A stretch of DNA of 35,550 bases from Minisyncoccota bacterium (GTDB lineage Bacteria; Patescibacteriota; Minisyncoccia; Minisyncoccales; GBS-2): assembly GCA_938023415.1 (NCBI GenBank), contig CALHEE010000031.1, positions 1-35,550 of the forward strand, given 5' to 3'. The notes under the pieces are model-generated. The model had not been told where the DNA came from. It worked only from the letters and a program-made list of their open reading frames with translations, and made no database searches. Each line of letters begins with the position of its first letter. Position 1 is the stretch's first letter. The translations under genes were made by a program, and so were the position numbers. Of the stretch, positions 24,155-31,087 are shown piece after piece.

Positions 24155-25246
24155 ATGCCCAAAAAAATTTTGTTAATTATCCCCTTTATCTTGATTATTT
24201 TAATCACTACCAGCTTCTTTTTCTCTCCTAAAAAACCTTTACCACCGACTCCTTTAAAAGAGGAAGAGCTTAATATTTTCATTTGGGAAAATTATCTTTC
24301 CCAAAAAGTAGTTGAAGAATTTGAAGCGAAATTCGGGGTTAAGGTAAATATTGACACTTTTGAAGATACCGATCAAATGTTCGCTGTTTTACAGTCTCAG
24401 CCTGAAAAATATGATCTCATCGTGGCCGAAGATGACTTAGTGGTTTTAATGAAAAACCTAAAATTACTTTCTCCTCTTGATCATTCAATGATTCCTAATT
24501 TAATTTATTTAAAAGAAGAAGCAAAACAAAATCAGTATGACTTTGGTAATGTCTTTTGCCTTCCTTATGTCGCTGGTTTTACCGGAATTGCCATTAACGA
24601 AAAGTATGTGAAAGATTTCGATCAAACCAGGAAGATTCTTTGGGATGAAAACTACAAAGGAAGAATTTCCATGCCCAATAACCTTGAAGAAGTTTTAACT
24701 AATGCCTTATTTTATTTAGGTTACCCAATCAACACTCCTACCAAAGAACAACTTGCTAAGGCAATAGAGCTAGCTTTGCAACAAAAAGATCTTATCATTG
24801 GGTACGACGATCCCATTACTCAAAGGAATTTGATGATTAACGAAGAGGCCTGGATTGCTTATATTTATTCCACGGAAGTTTTCCCTATCCAAAAAGCCAA
24901 TCCAAATGTTAAGTTTTTTGCCCTTAAAGAAGGAGTTTTACTTTGGGCTGACAATTGGTGTATCCCTAAAGATGCTCCCCACAAACACCTTGCCCATCAA
25001 TTTTTAAATTATCTTTTAGATCCAAAAGTAAGCGCTCAAAATTCCGAAGAGATTGGTGCTCTAATGGTTAATGAGGCAGCCAAAAATTTTATCTCTCCAG
25101 AAATTAAAAAAAGCTTAGAAGGGCTTGATTTTCCAAGAGAAAGAGAAATCCTTTTTAAGAGCCAATACTTTCTTGCTAGCACAGACCCAACAATCAGGGA
25201 AGCTATTAATCTTTTAGAGAGTGAGTTATTTTCTAGCGCCCCCTAA
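24155..25246 (+). CDS. PotD/PotF-like extracellular polyamine-type binding protein
   Basis: The N-terminal hydrophobic segment (about 4-22) has no lipobox Cys and is a signal or anchor. The mature part follows E. coli PotD/PotF organisation: LNIFIWENYLSQKVVEEFE, YDLIVAEDDLVVLM, GLD-like turns and WENYKGR-type WDENYKGRISM. The W-x-D of LLWADNWCIP corresponds to the Trp/Asp that hold spermidine in PotD. The length (363) is normal. No potABC transporter genes are near. The gene is followed 12 nt later by a Cache histidine kinase, so a sensing role is likely. Confidence 0.82.
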   Translation: MPKKILLIIPFILIILITTSFFFSPKKPLPPTPLKEEELNIFIWENYLSQKVVEEFEAKFGVKVNIDTFEDTDQMFAVLQSQPEKYDLIVAEDDLVVLMKNLKLLSPLDHSMIPNLIYLKEEAKQNQYDFGNVFCLPYVAGFTGIAINEKYVKDFDQTRKILWDENYKGRISMPNNLEEVLTNALFYLGYPINTPTKEQLAKAIELALQQKDLIIGYDDPITQRNLMINEEAWIAYIYSTEVFPIQKANPNVKFFALKEGVLLWADNWCIPKDAPHKHLAHQFLNYLLDPKVSAQNSEEIGALMVNEAAKNFISPEIKKSLEGLDFPREREILFKSQYFLASTDPTIREAINLLESELFSSAP

Positions 25247-25258
25247 TTTTAAGTAAAA

Positions 25259-27568
25259 ATGAAAGGTTTTAGGTTTTCATTTAAAACAAAAACAATCTTA
25301 ATTTTACTTTTTTTTGGAATAGTACCACTTCTTCTGAATGGATTTTTTATTCTTTCTCAGTTGGAAAGTTATCTTAAAAATAAAACAATTCAAAATTTAG
25401 AAGAAATTGAGAGATTGGTAGCGGTTCAGATTGAAGACTTCGTTGCTGAAGCTTTCAATAATGTGATCTTTCTTTTTAAAACGCCTGTTTTCAGCTCATT
25501 AACCGTTCCTTTGGAAGAAAAGATTGCTGAAATTAAGAAAATCGCCAGCTATTATCCTAACTTTCAAGATATTACCCTTTTGGACAAAGACGGTCGCATC
25601 TTATTTTCTTCTTCATTTAAATTTTATGGAAAATTTTCAAGTAATTTTTGGTTTTTACAAGCTAAAGAAAAAAAAGAAGTGATCATTTCTGATATCTATG
25701 CTGTTTTAGATCCTACTCGACCTACTTTAAGTTTTTTTCTCCCTATTTTAGATGAAAAAAACGAACCGATCTTTTTTATTTCCGTTCAGCTGAATATGGA
25801 AAAATTTTTAGAGATTATTAATTCCGTGAAAGTTGGAGAAAGGGGGCAGGCTTTTTTAATTAATGAACGAGGAGATATTATTGCCCACCCTTACCGATCA
25901 CTCCTTTTTGAAAAAATTTCACCTGACTATCCATTAAAAGAGGCAGTTTTCCTCAAAAAAGGGGTGGTAGAATTTACTTTTCGCGAAGAAAAGATGGTTG
26001 GAGCCTTCCGGATAATCGAAAATTTTCAGCAATATCCAGGGAAGAATTGGCATTTAATTTTAGCTCAACCAAAAGAAGAAATTCTCAGTTTAGTAAGGCA
26101 AATTAGAAAGCAAATTTATTTCTTTTTATTTTTGTCTTCTATAGCCATTGCCTTGATTGCCTCTCTTTTGAGTAGATCCATCACTCAACCTTTAGAGAAA
26201 TTTATTTCCGCAGCTCACCAAGTGACTGCTGGTAATTTCCAGGTTCAAGTAGAAGTTAAGACCAACGATGAATTTGAAGATTTAGCTACCACCTTCAATC
26301 AGATGATTAAAGAATTAAGAAATTCTTATCTTAAACTCAACGAGGCCAAAGCAAACCTTGAAAGACAAGTTCGGGCAAGAACAGAACAGTTAGAAACTTT
26401 GGCTAAAAGTTTAGATAAGGAAGTAGAAAAACGGACTCGGGAATTAAACCTAAAAATTGAAGAATTAAGAAAATCGAGAACAGCTCTCATTAATATCTTA
26501 GAAGATGTTGAAGAAGCAAGAAAAAAGGCAGAAGAAGAAAGAAAGAAAACTAATGCTTTAATTGTCAACTTTAGCGATGGTCTTTTATTCTTTGATCAGG
26601 AAGGAAAACTTTCTCTAATTAATCCTCAGGCAGAAAAATTTTTGAAAGTTAACAGCCAGGAGGTGATTGGCCAATCTCTTTTCCAATTAAAGAAAATTCC
26701 TTCTTTTCAGCCTTTGATTGAGCTTTTAGGAGAGAAAATTCAAGAAATTTTTCGAAAAGAATTAAAAATGGGAGAAGATTTAATTTTAGAAGTTTCTGCT
26801 ATCTCCGTAATCAGCGAAAAAGAGCAACTAGGACATTTAATAGTTTTACACAATATTACCAGAGAAAAAATGGTAGAAAGAATAAAAACTGAATTTGTTT
26901 CCTTGGCCGCCCACCAGCTCAGAACACCATTATCAGCTATCAAGTGGACCTTGAGGATGATACTGGATGGAGACTTAGGTGAAGTTAGCCCAGATCAAAA
27001 AGCCCTTCTTGAAAAATCCTATCTGGCCAACGAGAGAATGATTAATTTAATTAATGACCTTTTGAATGTTGCCAGAATTGAAGAAGGAAGATATCTTTAC
27101 AAGCCTCAACCTGAAGATATTGGAATAATTTTTAGCGAGGTGATAGAGCTTCATAAAGAAAAGGCTGAAAGAAAAAAGATTGAAATAATTTTTAAAAAGC
27201 CAGAAAGCTTACCAAAAGTATTAGTAGATAAAGAAAAAATAGCCCTGGCCATTAGTAATCTCGTCAATAATGCCATTGAATATACCTTAGCAGGGGGAAA
27301 AGTAACTGTTGAGATCCAAAAAAGAGAAAAAGAATTGTTGTGTCTTGTAAGCGATACAGGTATTGGAATTCCTAAAGATCAGCAGTCGAGAGTGTTTACC
27401 AAATTTTTCCGCGCGACAAATGCAATGAGAATGCAAACAGAAGGTACGGGATTAGGGCTTTTCATTACCAAAAACATTATTGAAGCCCATGGGGGAAAAA
27501 TCTGGTTTCAGTCAGAAGAAGGAAAGGGTACAACTTTTTACTTTAGCTTACCATTAATAGAAAACTAG
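25259..27568 (+). CDS. Cache-HAMP-PAS hybrid-free sensor histidine kinase
   Basis: This 769-residue kinase has a transmembrane helix at about 11-31 and an extracytoplasmic double-Cache-type sensor (about 35-280). A second helix lies at about 286-306 and HAMP at about 307-360. A coiled coil with two 18-residue signalling-helix repeats leads to a PAS domain (about 435-540). HisKA has the phospho-acceptor His at residue 552 in LAAHQLRTPLSA. The HATPase_c domain has NLVNNAIEYT, DTGIGIP and GTGLGLFI. No receiver is fused. Likely partners are the two receivers encoded next. It sits 12 nt after the PotD-like gene. Confidence 0.93.
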   Translation: MKGFRFSFKTKTILILLFFGIVPLLLNGFFILSQLESYLKNKTIQNLEEIERLVAVQIEDFVAEAFNNVIFLFKTPVFSSLTVPLEEKIAEIKKIASYYPNFQDITLLDKDGRILFSSSFKFYGKFSSNFWFLQAKEKKEVIISDIYAVLDPTRPTLSFFLPILDEKNEPIFFISVQLNMEKFLEIINSVKVGERGQAFLINERGDIIAHPYRSLLFEKISPDYPLKEAVFLKKGVVEFTFREEKMVGAFRIIENFQQYPGKNWHLILAQPKEEILSLVRQIRKQIYFFLFLSSIAIALIASLLSRSITQPLEKFISAAHQVTAGNFQVQVEVKTNDEFEDLATTFNQMIKELRNSYLKLNEAKANLERQVRARTEQLETLAKSLDKEVEKRTRELNLKIEELRKSRTALINILEDVEEARKKAEEERKKTNALIVNFSDGLLFFDQEGKLSLINPQAEKFLKVNSQEVIGQSLFQLKKIPSFQPLIELLGEKIQEIFRKELKMGEDLILEVSAISVISEKEQLGHLIVLHNITREKMVERIKTEFVSLAAHQLRTPLSAIKWTLRMILDGDLGEVSPDQKALLEKSYLANERMINLINDLLNVARIEEGRYLYKPQPEDIGIIFSEVIELHKEKAERKKIEIIFKKPESLPKVLVDKEKIALAISNLVNNAIEYTLAGGKVTVEIQKREKELLCLVSDTGIGIPKDQQSRVFTKFFRATNAMRMQTEGTGLGLFITKNIIEAHGGKIWFQSEEGKGTTFYFSLPLIEN

Positions 27569-27592
27569 AGAGCTTTTAGAAAAGATTGTTTT

Positions 27593-27601
27593 TGTTATAA
27601 T
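27593..27601 (+). promoter_or_regulatory. Extended -10 promoter upstream of the receiver pair
   Basis: TGtTATAAT is a perfect extended -10 with no clear -35. Initiation near 27608 would give the receiver genes a leader of about 140 nt, the longest in the window. The leader holds a weak hairpin (ACCTTT / AAAGGT near 27695-27725) but nothing I recognise as a riboswitch. Confidence 0.45.
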
Positions 27602-27747
27602 AAAATTATCAGCAACTTAATTGACCAAGCTTTTTAAAAAAATAAAATTAAATAAAGGTCGGATAAAACTAGAGTAAAATTTTTCTTGTCTAAACCTTTC
27701 TGCTTTTTGCTACTTTCTAAAGGTCTTTTAAGTTATCGTTAAACAGT

Positions 27748-28119
27748 ATGGCTAAAAAAATATTGTTGGTCGAAGACGAAGAAATCATGATCGATCTTCT
27801 TCAAAAAAAGTTGGGAAAAGAAGGCTATACGGTTTTTGTTGCCAAAGAGGGAGAAGAAGGTTTAAAAAAAATGAGAGAAGTTAATCCAGATTTGGTTTTA
27901 CTTGACATTATCATGCCCAAAAAAGGGGGGTTTGAAGTGATGGAAGAAATGAACAGAGATCCAAAATTAAAAAATATCCCGGTGATTGTGATTTCCAATT
28001 CTGGCCAGCCGGTAGAACTTGATAGAGCAAAAGAACTTGGGGCGAAAGACTGGCTTATTAAAACTGAATTCGATCCAAAAGAGGTTTTAGAAAAGGTAAT
28101 AAAACAAATTGGTAAATAA
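27748..28119 (+). CDS. Stand-alone response regulator receiver, copy 1
   Basis: The 123-residue CheY-like receiver has the acidic pair in VEDEE, phospho-acceptor Asp53 (LLDIIMP), Ser in VIVISNS at the switch Thr/Ser position, and the conserved Lys in WLIKTEF. It has no output domain. Such proteins act by docking on partners, for example pilus motors, or as phosphorelay shuttles. It follows the histidine kinase by 179 nt with its own promoter and is followed 2 nt later by a second receiver. Confidence 0.93.
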   Translation: MAKKILLVEDEEIMIDLLQKKLGKEGYTVFVAKEGEEGLKKMREVNPDLVLLDIIMPKKGGFEVMEEMNRDPKLKNIPVIVISNSGQPVELDRAKELGAKDWLIKTEFDPKEVLEKVIKQIGK

Positions 28120-28121
28120 AT

Positions 28122-28490
28122 ATGGCAAAGAAAATTCTTATCGTTGAAGATGATAAATTTTTAAGAGAATTAATTACCCGGAAGTTAGAAAGCGAAGGAT
28201 ACAAGATAATTGAGGCAGTAGATGGGGAAGAGGGGATAAAAAAGGCCACTGAGGAAAAATTAGACCTCATCTTACTCGATCTTATCTTGCCTGGAATTGA
28301 TGGTTTTGAGGTGTTAACCCAGCTTAAACAAAATGAAAAATTAGCCTCCATCCCGGTGATCATTTTGTCTAACCTTGGACAAAGGGAGGAAATAGAAAAG
28401 GGATTGAAATTGGGAGCAATTGATTATTTAGTGAAAGCTCATTTTACCCCTGGTGAGATTATTGAGAAAATCAAAAATATTTTAAAATAA
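28122..28490 (+). CDS. Stand-alone response regulator receiver, copy 2
   Basis: The 122-residue receiver has VEDDK, phospho-acceptor Asp53 (LLDLILP), VIILSNLG and YLVKAHF with the conserved Lys. It is paralogous to the preceding receiver. The chemistry is intact and there is no output domain. Having two receivers after one kinase suggests branching of the signal or a phosphate sink. Confidence 0.93.
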   Translation: MAKKILIVEDDKFLRELITRKLESEGYKIIEAVDGEEGIKKATEEKLDLILLDLILPGIDGFEVLTQLKQNEKLASIPVIILSNLGQREEIEKGLKLGAIDYLVKAHFTPGEIIEKIKNILK

Positions 28491-28507
28491 ATTCTTTCCT
28501 CAACAAT

Positions 28508-29380
28508 ATGCCTGAGCTACCGGAGGTAGAAACGGTAGTATTCGATTTAAAAGACAAACTCCCTAAAAGAGTTTTTGTTAATGTTTGGACAGATTCACCT
28601 AATCTAATTAGACATCCAAAATTTGATCAATTTAAAAAAGAGATTAAAGGAAAAAAAATTGAGAGAATTTGGCGTCGGGGAAAAAACATTATTTTTGATT
28701 TATCAGGTGACCTCTCTCTTCTTGTGCACCAAAAATTAACTGGCCATCTTTTATTAGGAAAATGGGAAAGAAAAGGAAAAAAATGGGAGGCTCTTGAAAA
28801 AGGTCCGCTTTCTGACGATCCAATGAATAAATTTTTGCATTTGATCTTTTGGTTAGATGATGGTCGACAATTGGCTCTTTCTGATTTAAGAAAATTTGCT
28901 AAGGTGGAACTTTTGAAAAAGGAAGAGTTGGAAGAAAAATTAAAAAAACTTGGCCCTGAACCTTTAGAGAAAGATTTTACCTTCGAGAAATTTAAAGAAG
29001 CAATATTAAAAAAGAGAAAAGGAAAAATAAAACAAGTATTAATGGACCAGGAAGTGATTGCCGGGATTGGTAATATCTATTCGGATGAAATTTTGTGGCG
29101 GGCAAGAATTCACCCCTTGAAAAAGGTTGATCAATTGAGCGAAAGAGATTTGAAAGAAATTTATTCGGCAATGAAAGAGGTTTTAAAAAAAGCGATTGAA
29201 ATGGGGGGAGAATCTATCTCTGATTTTCGGCGTCCCTCTGGAGAAAAGGGTGGGTTTGATAAGGAAAGGAAGGTTTATCGAAGAGAAGGGGAAAAATGCT
29301 TTCGTTGTCATACCCTTATCAAAAGAATTAAATTAGCCTCTCGCTCAGCTTATTTTTGTCCCAATTGTCAAAAGCTTTAA
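28508..29380 (+). CDS. mutM: Formamidopyrimidine-DNA glycosylase
   Basis: The 290-residue protein begins MPELPEVETV, giving the catalytic Pro and Glu after Met removal. A beta-hairpin Lys lies in HQKLTGHLLL. VIAGIGNIYSDEILWRARIHP is the helix-two-turn-helix. A C-terminal zinc finger has CFRC and CPNC with the final RSAYFCPNC. It excises oxidised purines (8-oxoG, FaPy) and nicks the strand. All catalytic elements look intact. It is co-directional with the receivers (17 nt gap) and 1 nt before holA. Confidence 0.96.
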   Translation: MPELPEVETVVFDLKDKLPKRVFVNVWTDSPNLIRHPKFDQFKKEIKGKKIERIWRRGKNIIFDLSGDLSLLVHQKLTGHLLLGKWERKGKKWEALEKGPLSDDPMNKFLHLIFWLDDGRQLALSDLRKFAKVELLKKEELEEKLKKLGPEPLEKDFTFEKFKEAILKKRKGKIKQVLMDQEVIAGIGNIYSDEILWRARIHPLKKVDQLSERDLKEIYSAMKEVLKKAIEMGGESISDFRRPSGEKGGFDKERKVYRREGEKCFRCHTLIKRIKLASRSAYFCPNCQKL

Positions 29381-29381
29381 T

Positions 29382-30314
29382 ATGATTGTTTTTCTTTTTG
29401 GTCAAGATACCTATCGCTCTTACCAAGAATTGAAAAAAATTTTTGAGCACTATAAAAAAAATCAAAAAAAGGAAGTAGACCTGAAAATTTTAGATTTAAA
29501 AGAGAAGAATTTTGAAGATTTCAAAACCGAAATTTCTTTTTCTTCAGTGTTTGCGGAAAAAAAATTAATTGTTTTAAAAAATGTCTTTTCCAATAGAGCT
29601 TTTCAAGAAAAGTTTTTGAGAGAGATTGAATGCTTTAGCAAAGCAAAAGAAACAATCTTATTTTATGAAGAAGGAGATATCAAAGAAAAGAGTTTTTTTC
29701 AGGCGGTAAAAAAACATGGAAAATGGCAAGAGTTTCAACCGCTAGAAGATTGGTCATTGAAAGTTTGGATAAAAAGAGAGTTGAAAAAACTCGGGGCAGA
29801 GATTGAAGAAGAAGCCCTCAGAAAATTAATAGAATTTGTTGGGAATGATCTTTGGCAAATCTCTAACGAAATGAAAAAATTAGTCAATTATACCAACGGA
29901 AAAATAATTAAAAAAGAAGAAATTGAGCTATTGGTCAGACCAAAAATTGAAAGGGATATTTTTAGAGCACTTGAGGCCATTGCAAGAAAAGATAAAAAAA
30001 CAGCCTTAAAATTAATTAAAAATCATTTGGCAAGAGGCGAAAAAGTAAGTTATTTGTTAGCAATGATCAAATATCAATTTAAAAATCTTTTGATAATTAA
30101 AGATCTTCTTGAAAGAAAAACTTCCTTTCAAATTATCTTGAAAAAACTCCAAATTCCCCGCTTTGTTTTTCAGAAAAATTTGGCCTTGGCTAAAAAATTT
30201 ACTCTCTCACAGTTAAAAAATATTTACAGGAAAATTTTTAAGGGAGATTTGGCGATTAAAACCGGAAAAATCGACCCAGAAACGGTGTTGGACTTATTAA
30301 TTACCGAGATTTAA
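29382..30314 (+). CDS. holA: DNA polymerase III delta subunit
   Basis: The 310-residue protein has the HolA pattern: an N-terminal FLFGQDTYRSYQELKKI, a middle KLVNYTNGKIIKKEEIELLV (the AAA+ lid region) and a helical C-terminal collar domain with LIKNHLARGEKVSYLLAMI. Delta opens the sliding clamp in the clamp loader. It lacks a working Walker A, as expected. Its last 18 nt overlap the end of rpsT on the other strand. Confidence 0.88.
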   Translation: MIVFLFGQDTYRSYQELKKIFEHYKKNQKKEVDLKILDLKEKNFEDFKTEISFSSVFAEKKLIVLKNVFSNRAFQEKFLREIECFSKAKETILFYEEGDIKEKSFFQAVKKHGKWQEFQPLEDWSLKVWIKRELKKLGAEIEEEALRKLIEFVGNDLWQISNEMKKLVNYTNGKIIKKEEIELLVRPKIERDIFRALEAIARKDKKTALKLIKNHLARGEKVSYLLAMIKYQFKNLLIIKDLLERKTSFQIILKKLQIPRFVFQKNLALAKKFTLSQLKNIYRKIFKGDLAIKTGKIDPETVLDLLITEI

Positions 30315-30581
30315 ATCTTTTGAGAATTTATTAACTATTTTAGTAAGGCGTGATTTTTTCCTATTAGCGGTATTTTTCTTAATCACCTTTTCTTTTACCG
30401 CTTTATCTAAAACCTTATATAGCAGTGATAACAGCTTTTTTGCCTCCTCAATCTTTTTTTGAGAAAGTAAAATTTTTATCTCTTTAGTAAGATTTTTAAT
30501 TTTGTTTTTGTAAAAAAGGTTATGAGCCCTTTTCTTTTTAGCTTGTCTTAATGCTTTTTTGGCCGATTTTTTAATTGGCAT
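30297..30581 (-). CDS. rpsT: 30S ribosomal protein S20
   Basis: The 94-residue Lys-rich helical protein begins MPIKKSAKKALRQAKKKRAHN and contains KKNTANRKKSRLTKIVN, the conserved S20 segment. It is a primary 16S rRNA binder. It is convergent with holA and overlaps it by 18 nt. Its promoter places the start point at the ATG, so the mRNA is probably leaderless. I see no terminator at its end, which lies in holA. Confidence 0.95.
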   Translation of the reverse strand: MPIKKSAKKALRQAKKKRAHNLFYKNKIKNLTKEIKILLSQKKIEEAKKLLSLLYKVLDKAVKEKVIKKNTANRKKSRLTKIVNKFSKDLNLGN

Positions 30582-30588
30582 ATGATTT

Positions 30589-30617
30589 AGTTTAGCTGAA
30601 AATAAATTTTATTTCAA
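30589..30617 (-). promoter_or_regulatory. rpsT promoter
   Basis: On the minus strand, TTGAAA (30617-30612), 17 nt and TAAACT (30594-30589) form a good sigma70-type promoter. Initiation is expected at about 30582, adjacent to the ATG at 30581. Confidence 0.65.
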
Positions 30618-30628
30618 GGGAAAGAGTG

Positions 30629-30637
30629 TGATATAAT
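30629..30637 (+). promoter_or_regulatory. Extended -10 promoter of the second T4SS locus
   Basis: TGaTATAAT is a perfect extended -10, giving initiation near 30644, 12-18 nt before the first gene. It is divergent from the rpsT promoter and shares about 50 nt with it. Confidence 0.6.
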
Positions 30638-30655
30638 AAAAAAGCCCTATCTTCA

Positions 30656-31084
30656 ATGATCATGGCAATCAATTTTCAAAAAAAAGAAATTTTCGAAAAA
30701 ACAAAAAGCACACCAAAAGAAGAAATTGAAGAATTAAGTACAAGAATTGAAAGGGTTCAAAAAAAACTGAAAAAAGAGGGTGATTTCCAAGAACGAGAGA
30801 AAATAATAAAAGAAGAAATTAAAAGCTATCTTGAGGAATTTCAAAAATTACCTTCTTTCGCTGCTCCCAAAAAAGTGAGAGATGAAGCCAAAGAGATTGC
30901 TAAATTTCCAAAAGAGCAACAAGTAGGAGCTTTAATTGCTCTTGTTTTTGAAAAAGGTCTAAAAGAAGCAATTTCCGTAGCTCAGGCCCTCCCTAATCCA
31001 GCCATTTTAGACGAGTTTCACGATACTTTGGTTGATCGTTTTTATCAGATTCTACTGGAAAAGAAAATCATTAAACCCACTTAA
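30656..31084 (+). CDS. Small helical protein preceding the VirD4/TraG-like ATPase
   Basis: This 142-residue cytoplasmic protein is Lys/Glu-rich with a coiled-coil N-terminal half. Its C-terminal half contains KEQQVGALIALVFEKGLKEAI and LDEFHDTLVDRFYQ. I recall similar small proteins lying directly before TraG-like genes in Patescibacteria, but know no function. Translation could begin at ATG 30656 or at ATG 30662, two codons later. It is 3 nt from the ATPase gene and is possibly an adaptor or substrate-recruiting partner (inference). Confidence 0.7.
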   Translation: MIMAINFQKKEIFEKTKSTPKEEIEELSTRIERVQKKLKKEGDFQEREKIIKEEIKSYLEEFQKLPSFAAPKKVRDEAKEIAKFPKEQQVGALIALVFEKGLKEAISVAQALPNPAILDEFHDTLVDRFYQILLEKKIIKPT

Positions 31085-31087
31085 GAT

